Below are positions 8,989 to 17,401 of a stretch of 64,000 bases of DNA, one piece after another. The translations under genes were made by a program, and so were the position numbers. Where the stretch lies: assembly GCA_039889035.1 (NCBI GenBank), contig JBDQQY010000039.1:1-64000 (forward strand). Reading direction: 5' to 3'. Source of the stretch: Plantactinospora sp039889035. GTDB lineage: Bacteria; Actinomycetota; Actinomycetes; Mycobacteriales; Micromonosporaceae. How positions within the stretch are numbered: the first letter of the stretch is position 1; each line of letters opens with the position of its first letter. Under the pieces are notes generated by a model. That model saw nothing but the letters and a program-made list of their open reading frames with translations, was not told the DNA's origin and searched no databases.

Positions 8989-9645
8989 TCAACACCAGCG
9001 GCGCGGCGGGCGGTCGCGCCGGACGGAGCGCCGCGACGGGCGTACCGCGCCGTGCCGGTGCGCCCCGGCCCACCCGGGCAGATCGGTCTGGCAACCCGGG
9101 GTACGCCGGTCGGCCGGCTCGATCGGCGTCTCCGACGACCCGTCCGGCCTGCCCGGCGAGGTGCTGGCGTGCGCGGACTGGTCCTGGACCTCGCCGTCCG
9201 ACTCGCCCGGGCGGGGCCGGGGAACCAGCCTCGACCGGTCGCCCACCCGCCCCGGATCGGTCAGGGAGTGCTCCGCGCCGCCCGGGTCGGACGCCAGCAC
9301 GGCGCCCTCCCCCGGATCCGTGGGCCGGCACATCCCGGCCTGGTCGTCCGCTGCCGCCGGCCCGGCTGGCCGGGCCGCCGTCCTCGCCGCCGCTGGGCGG
9401 GACACACCGGACGGGTCGACCGGATCCGCGGCCGATCGCGGATCGTCGAGGCCGTCCGGGAGCCCGGCGACCACCGGCTCGGCGCCGGGCGCCGGGCCGT
9501 CGAGCGGACCCGCTGGAAGCCCCGCACTGGCGCCGCAGACCCAGCGGAACCGTCCGACCGGGCCGAGCGGGGGCAGCGGCCCACGATCGCCAAGCAACGA
9601 GTCCGGCTCGTCCTCCGAACAGCCACGCTCGGCGTCATGCGCCAT
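8989..9645 (-). CDS. hypothetical low-complexity, probably disordered protein
   Basis: A 218-residue open frame on the minus strand with a strong ribosome binding site: GAGGAGG, with five bases between GGAGG and the ATG at 9645. Third-position GC is high along the frame, as in its neighbours. The product is rich in Pro, Gly, Asp, Arg and Ala, with no predicted membrane segment or recognisable domain, so it is probably unstructured. The N-terminus (MAHDAERGCSEDEPDSLLGD) is acidic and the C-terminus strongly basic (RPSRRSVRRDRPPRRWC). Overlapping frames on both strands are also open, which lowers certainty. Confidence 0.45.
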   Translation of the reverse strand: MAHDAERGCSEDEPDSLLGDRGPLPPLGPVGRFRWVCGASAGLPAGPLDGPAPGAEPVVAGLPDGLDDPRSAADPVDPSGVSRPAAARTAARPAGPAAADDQAGMCRPTDPGEGAVLASDPGGAEHSLTDPGRVGDRSRLVPRPRPGESDGEVQDQSAHASTSPGRPDGSSETPIEPADRRTPGCQTDLPGWAGAHRHGAVRPSRRSVRRDRPPRRWC

Positions 9646-9875
9646 CCAGGCCTCCTCACACTCGCCGCCGGGTGGGCGGTCGCCCCGGCGTGCGGTGGCA
9701 CCCACACGGTTGCCGGTGAGCCAGTGCGGGAAAGCGCATCACCGGGACCATGTCACCGTACTGGTCTCCGACGACGAGTTCGACGCCGCCGTGGCGAGAA
9801 ACTGCAGCATTCCGCAGTGCGGAAGATCCAGGTCACGAACCGGTCAACCTCCGGCCGGCGGGACACCGCCGATGG
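9646..9875. other. intergenic stretch without a supported gene
   Basis: These 230 bases lie between the stop of the membrane-protein gene (9876) and the start of the disordered-protein gene (9645), both on the minus strand. Open frames here are extensions of neighbours without ribosome binding sites. Base composition is slightly lower in GC than the coding regions around it, consistent with a promoter region for the 8989-9645 gene. Confidence 0.4.
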
Positions 9876-10415
9876 TCACTCCTGCCCGGCGGGCTTCGGA
9901 AAGACCGTCGCCCAGAGCGGGAAGGCGACGAGCCAGATCACGATCGCCACGGTCAACCGCACGATCCAGGCCAGCAGTTCGGCGGTGCGGTCCGGGTCGC
10001 CGACCATGAGGATGCCGAGGCCGAGCAGCCCGCAGGCGATGAACCAGCCCAGCAGCCCCTTTGCCCACTCCCGCCACTCGTAGCGAGCCCGGGCCCAGCC
10101 GCCGCTGGGCGGCTTGGTGGGTGGCGGCCCGCCCGCGAACCGGTGCGCGAACCGCTGGTCGGCCCAACGGATCATGCTGTGCCCGAAGGCGACCGAGAAG
10201 CCGAGGTACGCCGCTGCCAGCCCGTGTGTGAAGTCGGCGGTGGCACCCCGACGCAGGTCGAGTACGGTGGCGACCAGGATCACAAGATCGATCAACGGGG
10301 TACCGAGCAGCAGCAGCGCGCCGAGCCGGGGCAACCGGAGCGGATAGCGGGCGATCAGTCCGGCACCGAGCAGCACCCAGAACCCGATCTCGCCCGCGGC
10401 GATTACCGCCAGCAT
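9876..10415 (-). CDS. conserved hypothetical integral membrane protein
   Basis: A 179-residue protein with about five transmembrane segments. Two are at the N-terminus (MLAVIAAGEIGFWVLLGAGL and a second around LGALLLLGTPLIDLVILVA), one centres on FTHGLAAAYLGFSVAFG, and two are at the C-terminus after a hydrophilic Pro/Gly loop and WARARYEWREWAKG. The function is unknown. The frame is open upstream for 84 codons, but that part is polar and arginine-rich; the ATG at 10415 has GGGGG six bases away and GGAGG fourteen bases away. It is divergent from the histidine-kinase gene, with a 242-base gap. Confidence 0.75.
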   Translation of the reverse strand: MLAVIAAGEIGFWVLLGAGLIARYPLRLPRLGALLLLGTPLIDLVILVATVLDLRRGATADFTHGLAAAYLGFSVAFGHSMIRWADQRFAHRFAGGPPPTKPPSGGWARARYEWREWAKGLLGWFIACGLLGLGILMVGDPDRTAELLAWIVRLTVAIVIWLVAFPLWATVFPKPAGQE

Positions 10416-10657
10416 CCCGTACCCCCGATCCTCCGCCCGGCCGCCCGGGTCCGTTCCGGCACGGCGGCGCTGCCTGGAGCCCGCCGCCCGGTCACTGCCA
10501 CCAGTCTCGGTGGGGTGCCGGGCCGTGCCCTCGGCACCGGTACCGAGATCCGGGTCCGCCGAAAGAGGTACGCCTACACCCTTCGACGGACCCTGACCGG
10601 GGCAGCCTCGTCGTCGGGACCGACGGGAAGGGCCCACCGGTGTGATGGGATCGAGGG

Positions 10658-12151
10658 GTGACCGCACGGCTGAACCTGGAACGCGGTTCCCTGTCCCGGG
10701 ACATCGCGTTGGCCTCCGCCTCCCTGGCGGGCGGGCTGCTGATGATGGCGCTCGGGGTCGTCGACCCGCTCAACCCCGGCCTGCTGGACGCCCCGCCGGG
10801 GCTCTCCGTCGGCACCCTCGCCCTCGCCTGCCTGGCCGTGGCGCTGCGCCGGGTGGCGACCCGGACCGGCCTGGCGCTGGGCAGCGCCGCGATCGTCGTC
10901 GACCTCGTCCACGGATCGTCGCTGGCCACCACCCTCGTCTACACCCAGGTGCTCTTCGACTCCTGCGTCTACGGGTCGGCGAGACTCTGGCGCTGGCTGC
11001 TCCGGGTCAACCTGGTACTGACCGCGGTCGCCGCGCTGATCGGGGTCTTCCTGGCGTCCCCGGCCTGGCAGGGGATCGGGCTGGCGGTTCCGGTGGTGCT
11101 GATCGGCGTGCTGCCGGTGGTCAGCGGCATCGGCGTCCGGCAGTACCGCGACCAGGCTGCGGCCGAGCGGGCCCGGGCCGAGCAGACCGCCCGGCTGGCC
11201 GAACTCGACCGGCGCCAGGCGGTGGCGGCGGAGCGGAGCCGGATGGCCCGGGAACTGCACGACGTGATCGCCAACCACCTGAGCGCGGTCGCCATCCACG
11301 CCACCGCGGCGCTCTCGGTCTCCGGGCTGGACCGGACCCAGCTCGACCAGGCGCTGCGGGTGATCCGGGATAACAGCGTGCAGGGGCTCGCCGAGATGCG
11401 GCAGATGATCGGCCTGCTCCGGGAACCGGCCGACCCCGGGTCGGTGCCGCCACCGGCCGAAGCCGAGCCCGTGCCGCCCGGGGACGACCCGCACCGGCCC
11501 GTCATCCCGGACCGGTCGCCGGGCAGCCCGGTCGGGGCTGGAAGTTCCGCGCGGGGCAACCCGGCCGGCACCGGGCCGGCGCCGGGCGGAGTACCGGGGC
11601 GCGGCAGCCTCGCCGCCGCCGGACCGGCCCGGCTGGGCACGGTCGACGGTCCGGTCCGGGCCCGGCTGGCCGAGGTGGGCCGGCTGGTCGGCCAGGCCCG
11701 GGACGCCGGCCTGGCGGTACGGTTCGAGACGACCGGCGAGGTACGCCCGCTGCCGGTCGGCGTGGACCTGGCCGCGTACCGGATCGTCCAGGAGTCGCTC
11801 ACCAACGCGCTCAAGCACGGCGCCGGCCCGACCACCCTGACCATCTGCCACGAGCGCCGGTCGGTCAGCCTCACCATCGAGAACCCGCTCGCCCGCTCCG
11901 GCGAGGCCCGGGGCGCCGGGGCCGGCCTGCCCGGTGCGGGCGCCGGGCTGATCGGGATGCGGGAACGGGCCGCCCTGCTGGGCGGCCGGTTCGAGGCCGG
12001 CCCGAGCGGATCGAGCTGGCGGGTGCACGCGGAACTGCCGAACGCCGGGTCCCCCGGCCCGCCGAGCCGGCCTACGCCCGAGCCCACCGGGCCGCCCGGC
12101 TCCGCCGGGGAAGCTGGCCGGCCGGTGGTGCCGCCGACGGTCCGGCCGTGA
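10658..12151 (+). CDS. two-component sensor histidine kinase (HisKA_3 type)
   Basis: A 497-residue NarL-family sensor kinase. Residues about 15-160 form four to five membrane helices without a large external sensor domain. The dimerisation/phosphoacceptor helix reads ERSRMARELHDVIANHLSA, with His201 as the phosphorylated residue. After a Pro/Gly-rich insert (about 260-320), the ATPase domain contains DLAAYRIVQESLTNALKHG (N box) and GAGLIGMRERAALLGG (G box). The last 40 residues are a Pro-rich tail. The start is GTG at 10658. The stop overlaps the next gene's GTG (GTGA), so kinase and regulator are translationally coupled. The signal sensed cannot be read from sequence. Confidence 0.92.
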   Translation: MTARLNLERGSLSRDIALASASLAGGLLMMALGVVDPLNPGLLDAPPGLSVGTLALACLAVALRRVATRTGLALGSAAIVVDLVHGSSLATTLVYTQVLFDSCVYGSARLWRWLLRVNLVLTAVAALIGVFLASPAWQGIGLAVPVVLIGVLPVVSGIGVRQYRDQAAAERARAEQTARLAELDRRQAVAAERSRMARELHDVIANHLSAVAIHATAALSVSGLDRTQLDQALRVIRDNSVQGLAEMRQMIGLLREPADPGSVPPPAEAEPVPPGDDPHRPVIPDRSPGSPVGAGSSARGNPAGTGPAPGGVPGRGSLAAAGPARLGTVDGPVRARLAEVGRLVGQARDAGLAVRFETTGEVRPLPVGVDLAAYRIVQESLTNALKHGAGPTTLTICHERRSVSLTIENPLARSGEARGAGAGLPGAGAGLIGMRERAALLGGRFEAGPSGSSWRVHAELPNAGSPGPPSRPTPEPTGPPGSAGEAGRPVVPPTVRP

Positions 12152-12897
12152 CCGGGCCGGACGACGACCTGGCCGGCGGCGTCACCGCCGTCGGCAGCCC
12201 GGCCGGCGGCGACCGGCCCGGTGGTGCCGGATCGGGGGCGGGCCGGGTGATCCGGGTGGTGGTCGCCGACGACCAGGACGCGGTACGGGCCGGTCTGGTG
12301 CTGATCCTCGCCGCTACGCCCGGGCTGGACGTGGTCGGCGAGGCGGCCGACGGCGAGGAGGCGGTGGCACTGTGCCGGCGGCTCCGGCCGGACGTGGCGG
12401 TGCTCGACGTCCGGATGCCCCGGCTCGACGGTGTCTCGGCGACCGCCGAGATCGTCGCCGAGCGGTTGGCCGATGTCCTGGTGCTGACCACGTTCGACCT
12501 CGACGAGTACGTCTTCGGCGCGCTCCGGGCCGGCGCGTCCGGATTCCTGCTCAAGGACACCGACGCCGACGGGCTGGTCAACGCGGTGCGTACCGTCGCC
12601 CGGGGCGAGGGGATCATCGCACCGGTGGTGACCCGTCGGTTGATCACCGCCTTCGCCGCCACCACGCCGACCACCCCGGCAACCGCCCGGACGGCGGTGG
12701 CCGACCTGACGCCCCGGGAGCGGGACGTGCTGGCCTGTCTCGGGTTGGGGCTGTCCAACCAGCAGATCGCCGAGCGGTTGACGATGGCGGAGAGCACCAC
12801 CAAGACCCACGTGAGCCGGATCCTCGGCAAGCTCGGCCTGCGCAGCCGGGTGCAGGCCGCGATCCTGGCGCAGGAACTGGGTCTGCCGCCGCCCTGA
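12148..12897 (+). CDS. LuxR/NarL-family response regulator
   Basis: A 249-residue DNA-binding partner of the preceding kinase, overlapping it by four bases. The receiver domain starts near residue 35 (VIRVVVADDQ), with the phosphorylated Asp87 in VAVLDVRMPRLDG and the Thr/Lys switch residues in LTTFDL and FLLKDTD. The LuxR-type helix-turn-helix is at the C-terminus (LTPRERDVLACLGLGLSNQQ, then TTKTHVSRILGKLGLRSR). The first 33 residues are low-complexity Gly/Pro/Asp, longer than usual. The GTG start is nevertheless favoured by the GTGA coupling; an internal start near residue 34 is the alternative. Confidence 0.93.
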   Translation: MTGPDDDLAGGVTAVGSPAGGDRPGGAGSGAGRVIRVVVADDQDAVRAGLVLILAATPGLDVVGEAADGEEAVALCRRLRPDVAVLDVRMPRLDGVSATAEIVAERLADVLVLTTFDLDEYVFGALRAGASGFLLKDTDADGLVNAVRTVARGEGIIAPVVTRRLITAFAATTPTTPATARTAVADLTPRERDVLACLGLGLSNQQIAERLTMAESTTKTHVSRILGKLGLRSRVQAAILAQELGLPPP

Positions 12898-13035
12898 CCG
12901 CCCCGTCCCGGTCCACCCCCGCGGCCCGGCGTCCTCCGGGGCTCGGGCCCACCTGGTGCGCCGTCCCGCCCCGGACCGACCCGGCCGCCACCGCTCGGGC
13001 TGGCGGCCGAGCCGTCGACGACCGGAGCGGGCGCG

Positions 13036-13698
13036 CTACCGGACGGCCTGGTCCGGCCGGCGGTCGGGGGCCTGGGGACTGTCGGCCGGGGACGGCACCA
13101 CCCGGGCGGCCAGCGGGACGACGGCGAGCGCGAGCAGCCAGCCGCCGAGCACGTCGGTCGGCCAGTGCGCCAGCAGGGCCAGCCGGGTAAGTGCCACGAA
13201 GGCCGCAAAGGCCACGGCCAGCGCGACGGTGAGCACCCGGGCCGGGCCGCCGAGCCGGTGCCAGAGCAGGAGTACGGCCACCAGCGCCGCCGCCGCCGCG
13301 TTGCTGGTGTGCCCGCTCGGAAACCCGTTGCTGGTGATCACGACGAAGCCGTCCTCGGGCCGGGGGTGGTGCACCAGCCAGTGCATCAGCCCCCAGAGCA
13401 CCGGGATCAGCACCGTCACCACGGCGCAGAGCGCGGCCGCCCGGCGCCCGCCCCGGACGGCCAGCCCGACCGTGACGGCCAGGCCGGCGACCAGGAACGG
13501 CACCGTGGCGGCGACGTCGGTGGCGATCCGCAGCACGTCGACCACCCGAGGGCTGGCGTCGCCGTACCCCCGGAAGGTGTCGCTGACGGCGGTGTCGAAC
13601 CGGTCCAGCGGCGCCCAGCCGGCCACGGTCAGTGCGAGCAGCACCAGGAAACCGGCGAGCGCGAGCAGCGGGACCACCAGCGGCGGGCGGGCGACCAT
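13036..13698 (-). CDS. PAP2-family membrane phosphatase
   Basis: A 220-residue integral membrane phosphatase with about six helices. The three PAP2 signatures are recognisable: HPRPEDGF in place of the first motif, SNGFPSGHTSNAAA (the PSGH motif with the catalytic-pocket His), and TRLALLAHWPTDVLGGW (the SRxxxxxHxxxD-like motif with the nucleophilic His). The Lys of the classical KxxxxxxRP motif is not evident. Members remove phosphate from lipid phosphates such as undecaprenyl-pyrophosphate or phosphatidate; which is used here is unknown. The ATG at 13698 has no strong ribosome binding site. It is divergent from fasR, with a 59-base gap. Confidence 0.88.
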   Translation of the reverse strand: MVARPPLVVPLLALAGFLVLLALTVAGWAPLDRFDTAVSDTFRGYGDASPRVVDVLRIATDVAATVPFLVAGLAVTVGLAVRGGRRAAALCAVVTVLIPVLWGLMHWLVHHPRPEDGFVVITSNGFPSGHTSNAAAAALVAVLLLWHRLGGPARVLTVALAVAFAAFVALTRLALLAHWPTDVLGGWLLALAVVPLAARVVPSPADSPQAPDRRPDQAVR

Positions 13699-13757
13699 CG
13701 GGCCATGATGCCACGGCCGGTGGCGGCGTCCGGGATTCCGCGTGGCACGCTGGGCCG

Positions 13758-14978
13758 ATGGCGAGCGAGGCGGGCGACGGCGAACTGGCGGCCACGCTGC
13801 GTCGGATCGAGCGGGCGGCGGGCAACCTGGCCAGCGCCAGCGTCACCCGGATGGACGAGACGCTGCCCTGGTTCCGCGACCTGCCGGCCGAGCAGCGGTC
13901 CTGGGTGATGCTGGTCGCCCAGGCCGGCGTCCGGTCCCTGGTCGAGTGGCTGCGATCGCGGCCGGACGCCGACGACCGCAACGGCGCCGACGCGCTGGCG
14001 GACAGTCCGGACGAGGTCTTCGCCGCCGCGCCCCGGGCGCTGGCCCGGTCGATCAGCCTCCAGCAGACGGTGGCCCTGATCAAGGTGACCATCGACGTGG
14101 TGGAGGAGCAGGTACCGCACCTCGCGGCGCCGGGCGAGGAGCGGCTGCTGCACGAGGCCGTACTCAAGTTCTCCCGGGAGATCGCCTTCGCGGCCGCCCG
14201 GGTGTACGCGCGGGCCGCCGAGTCGCGCGGCTCCTGGGACGCCCGCCTCCAGGCGCTGCTGGTGGACGCGCTGCTCCGGGGCGACTCCCCGGACGTGCTG
14301 GCCAGCCGGGCGGCGGCGCTGGGCTGGTCGGACGCCCCACCGGTGGCGGTGGCGGTGGGCCGGTCCCCGGGCGGCGAGGTCGCCGCCGTGCTGCACACCA
14401 TCTACCGGGTCACCCGCCGGCTCGGCCTGGAGATGATCGGCGGGGTGCACGGTGACCGCCTCGTCCTGGTGCTCGGCGGCGCGACCGACCCACTGGCCGC
14501 CACCGCGAAGATGCTCGCCGGGTTCGGCCCCGGTCCGGTGGTGGTCGGGCCGGCCGTGCCGAGCCTGGACGCGGCGACCGACTCGGCCCGGGCGGCGCTG
14601 GCCGGCTTCCGGGCCGCACCGGCCTGGCCGGCCGCGCCCCGCCCGGTGGCCGCCGCCGACCTGCTCCCCGAGCGGGCCCTGGCCGGTGACCCGGAGGCCC
14701 GGCGGGCGCTGCGCCAGGACGTCTTCGCCGCGCTGGTCCGGGCCGGCGGCGAACTGCTGGAAACCCTGGACGCGTTCTTCGCGGCCGGCGGTGTGCTGGA
14801 GAGTGCCGCCCGGACGCTCTTCGTGCACCCGAACACGGTGCGGTACCGGCTGCGCCGGGTCGCGGATGTGACGGGATTCTCCCCGCTCACCGCCCGGGAC
14901 TCCTTCGCGTTGCGGATGGCGTTGACTATCGGACGGCTGGATCCGTCCGCCCCGGTCGGACCAGGGACGGGACAGTAG
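13758..14978 (+). CDS. fasR: PucR-family transcriptional regulator, FasR type
   Basis: A 406-residue regulator. A helical N-terminal domain (MDETLPWFRDLPAEQRSW, then VVEEQVPHLAAPGEERLLHEA) and a GGDEF-like central fold lead to the PucR C-terminal helix-turn-helix: AARTLFVHPNTVRYRLRRV, then DSFALRMALTIGRL. A PucR-type protein directly upstream of fabD-fabH-acpP-fabF is the arrangement of Streptomyces FasR, which activates that operon; here the fabD start is 133 bases downstream. The frame opens further upstream, but family similarity begins at the ATG at 13758, which lacks a clear ribosome binding site. Identity as FasR rests on domain plus position. Confidence 0.88.
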   Translation: MASEAGDGELAATLRRIERAAGNLASASVTRMDETLPWFRDLPAEQRSWVMLVAQAGVRSLVEWLRSRPDADDRNGADALADSPDEVFAAAPRALARSISLQQTVALIKVTIDVVEEQVPHLAAPGEERLLHEAVLKFSREIAFAAARVYARAAESRGSWDARLQALLVDALLRGDSPDVLASRAAALGWSDAPPVAVAVGRSPGGEVAAVLHTIYRVTRRLGLEMIGGVHGDRLVLVLGGATDPLAATAKMLAGFGPGPVVVGPAVPSLDAATDSARAALAGFRAAPAWPAAPRPVAAADLLPERALAGDPEARRALRQDVFAALVRAGGELLETLDAFFAAGGVLESAARTLFVHPNTVRYRLRRVADVTGFSPLTARDSFALRMALTIGRLDPSAPVGPGTGQ

Positions 14979-15024
14979 CCCCGGACAGGACAGACGGAAC
15001 GAGAAGTCCGTGATCGCCATGGAT

Positions 15025-15045
15025 CTTTGTAGGGTCCCCACAAAG
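15025..15045. promoter_or_regulatory. candidate FasR operator (inverted repeat upstream of fabD)
   Basis: A 21-base dyad: left arm CTTTGTAGGG (15025-15034), central T, right arm CCCCACAAAG (15036-15045), with a single mismatch between arms. It lies 67 bases before the fabD GTG and 46 bases after fasR. It is a relatively AT-containing island in GC-rich DNA and the only obvious dyad in the gap. Assignment to FasR is inference from position. Confidence 0.5.
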
Positions 15046-15111
15046 CTGGTAGTGCGGATTGGTACATCACGGCAACCACGCTGGGACGGATGATCCAGGA
15101 GAGTCGTAAGC

Positions 15112-16287
15112 GTGCTCGCCGTACTCTCGCCCGGCCAGGGTTCCCAGAAGCCCGGCTTCCTGACTCCGTGGCTCCAACTGCCCGGCACAGCCGCCCGGCT
15201 GCGCTGGTGGTCCGTGCTGGCCGGCGTCGACCTCGTCCGGCTCGGCACCGAGGGTGACGCCGACGAGATCCGGGACACCGCGCGTACCCAGCCGCTGCTG
15301 GTCGCCGCCGCCCTGCTCGCCGCCGAACAGCTTCCGATGCACGACGTGACGGTGACCGCCGGGCACAGCGTCGGTGAACTGGCCGCGGCGGCGCTGGCCG
15401 GCGTACTGAGCCCGGAGGCGGCGGTCACCCTGGCCGGCGTACGGGGTCGGGAGATGGCCACCGCCTGCGCGCTGGAACCGACCGGAATGTCGGCGGTGAT
15501 GGGCGGCGACCGAGCCGAGGTGCTGGCCGCCCTCGCCGCACACGACCTGCACCCGGCCAACTTCAACGGCGCCGGCCAGATCGTGGTGGCCGGTGCGGTC
15601 GACCGGCTGGCCAAGTTCGCCGCCGACCCGCCCGCCGGCACCAAGGTGATCGCCCTGAAGGTCGCCGGGGCCTTCCACACCCCCTACATGGCACCGGCCG
15701 AGCAGGCTCTCGCCGGCATCGCGGCCGGGATCACCCCGAGCGACCCGACCCGGATCCTGCTCTCCAACGCCGACGGCACCGCCGTCGACCACGGACGGGA
15801 GATGCTGCAACGCCTGGTCCGCCAGGTGACCGCCCCGGTGCGCTGGGACGCATGCGTCCGCCGCCTCGCCGACCTCGGCGTGACCGCGGTGATCGAGCTG
15901 CCCCCGGCCGGCACCCTGGCCGGGCTGATCAAGCGGGAACTCAAGGGCACCGGGCAGGTCCCCGAGATCGTCACCCTGAACACCCCGGACGACCTGGCCG
16001 CGGCCCGCGACCTGATCGCCCGGCACGGCGCACCGTCCGGGTACCGGCCGGCCACCCGGTTCCGGGTGGTGGTGGCCGGTGCCGCCGGCACCTTCGCACC
16101 GGTCGAGGGCCTGGCCGAGGGCACCGCCGTCGAGTCCGGGCAGGTCGTCGGGCACGTCGCCACCCGGCAGGGCGCGGTCGAGGTCACCGCGCACGGCTCC
16201 GGCGTACTCACCGAATGGCTCGCCCACCACGACGACCCGGTCGCCCCGGGCCAGCCCCTCGTCCGCATCGGAGGACAGCGTTCATGA
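15112..16287 (+). CDS. fabD: ACP S-malonyltransferase with C-terminal lipoyl-like domain
   Basis: Transfers malonyl from CoA to acyl carrier protein, the entry step of fatty-acid elongation. Residues 1-305 are a complete FabD: SPGQGSQKPGF near the start, the nucleophile Ser86 in GHSVGE, and the catalytic His189 in GAFHTPYM. The protein is 391 residues, about 80 longer than usual. The extra part (about 316-389) resembles a lipoyl/biotinyl domain, with VESGQVVGHVATRQGAVEV and GVLTEWL...DDPVAPGQPLVRI. Gln353 stands where lipoyl domains have the modified Lys, so it is probably not lipoylated. The start is GTG at 15112, with AGGAGAG eight bases upstream. The stop overlaps an ATG (ATGA) of a 16-codon frame leading to fabH. 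Confidence 0.95.
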   Translation: MLAVLSPGQGSQKPGFLTPWLQLPGTAARLRWWSVLAGVDLVRLGTEGDADEIRDTARTQPLLVAAALLAAEQLPMHDVTVTAGHSVGELAAAALAGVLSPEAAVTLAGVRGREMATACALEPTGMSAVMGGDRAEVLAALAAHDLHPANFNGAGQIVVAGAVDRLAKFAADPPAGTKVIALKVAGAFHTPYMAPAEQALAGIAAGITPSDPTRILLSNADGTAVDHGREMLQRLVRQVTAPVRWDACVRRLADLGVTAVIELPPAGTLAGLIKRELKGTGQVPEIVTLNTPDDLAAARDLIARHGAPSGYRPATRFRVVVAGAAGTFAPVEGLAEGTAVESGQVVGHVATRQGAVEVTAHGSGVLTEWLAHHDDPVAPGQPLVRIGGQRS

Positions 16288-16334
16288 TCGGTCACCGGGA
16301 GAACCCGGACCACCGCGCGGCGGTGGTCCGGTGA
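16284..16334 (+). other. 16-codon frame bridging fabD and fabH
   Basis: The ATG at 16284 overlaps the fabD stop (ATGA), and the TGA at 16332-16334 overlaps the fabH GTG (GTGA). The peptide would be MIGHRENPDHRAAVVR. It may serve only to carry ribosomes from fabD to fabH, since fabH has no good ribosome binding site, or it may be chance. Confidence 0.35.
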
Positions 16335-17269
16335 GCAGGATGATCGCGCTCGGCCACTACCAGCCGTCGCGGGTACTCAGCAACGACGACCTGGCCCAGC
16401 TCGTCGACACCAACGACACCTGGATCCGCGAGCGGGTCGGCATCGTCACCCGGCGGATCGCCGACACCGAGACCGTCGCCGACATGGCCGCCGCCGCGGC
16501 CGACAAGGCACTGGCCAACTCGGGGTTGGCCGCCTCCGACATCGACCTGGTCGTGGTGGCCACCTGCTCCGCCATCGACCGCAGCCCGAACACCGCCTGC
16601 CGGGTCGCCGCCAAGCTCGGCATCGACGCGCCGGGCGCGTTCGACATCAACACCGCCTGCTCCGGCTTCTCGTACGCGCTCGGCACCGCCGACCACGCGC
16701 TGCGGGCCGGTGCCGCCCGCAACGCGATCGTGATCGGTGCGGAGAAGCTCTCCGACTTCACCGACTGGACCGACCGGTCGACCTGCATCCTCTTCGGCGA
16801 CGCCGCCGGGGCGGCCGTACTCACCGCCACCGGGGACGACGAGCCGGACGGCATCGGGCCGGTGGTCTGGGGCTCGGTACCGGAGCGCAGCGAGGCGGTC
16901 CGGATCGAGGGTTGGCGCCCGTACATCCAGCAGGAGGGGCAGTCGGTCTTCCGCTGGGCCACCACCGCACTGGCCCCGCTCGCCCTGAAGGCCTGCGAGC
17001 GGGCCGGCGTCGCCCCGTCGGAGATCGCCGCGTTCGTGCCGCACCAGGCCAACCTGCGAATCATCGAGGGCATCGCCAAGCGGCTCGACATGCCGCAGGC
17101 GGTGATCGCCAAGGACATCGTCGAATCCGGCAACACCTCGGCGGCGAGCGTGCCGCTGGCCCTCTCCAAGCTGGTCGAACGCCGGGAGGTGCCGTCCGGC
17201 GCCCCGGTGCTGCTGTTCGGCTTCGGCGGCGGCCTCACCTACGCCGGACAGGTCGTCCGGTGCCCCTGA
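16331..17269 (+). CDS. fabH: 3-oxoacyl-ACP synthase III
   Basis: Condenses a short acyl-CoA starter with malonyl-ACP to begin fatty-acid synthesis; it thus sets straight or branched chain type. From the GTG at 16331 the protein has 312 residues, the normal FabH length, and begins MSRMIALGHYQPSRVL. The catalytic triad is Cys110 (DINTACSGFSY), His238 (FVPHQANLR) and Asn268 (ESGNTSAAS). An ATG three codons later (16340) is an alternative start. It follows fabD by 43 bases and precedes acpP by 132 bases. Confidence 0.95.
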   Translation: MSRMIALGHYQPSRVLSNDDLAQLVDTNDTWIRERVGIVTRRIADTETVADMAAAAADKALANSGLAASDIDLVVVATCSAIDRSPNTACRVAAKLGIDAPGAFDINTACSGFSYALGTADHALRAGAARNAIVIGAEKLSDFTDWTDRSTCILFGDAAGAAVLTATGDDEPDGIGPVVWGSVPERSEAVRIEGWRPYIQQEGQSVFRWATTALAPLALKACERAGVAPSEIAAFVPHQANLRIIEGIAKRLDMPQAVIAKDIVESGNTSAASVPLALSKLVERREVPSGAPVLLFGFGGGLTYAGQVVRCP

Positions 17270-17401
17270 CCCGGTGCTCCGGGGCCGGGGCGGCGCGACC
17301 GCCGGCCCGGTTCCACCACCATCCACCGGTCGGACGCTGACCAGCGGTGGCGGACGGATCCGCCGCCGCAGATATCCATCCATGGAGAGGAAAGAACCAC
17401 A

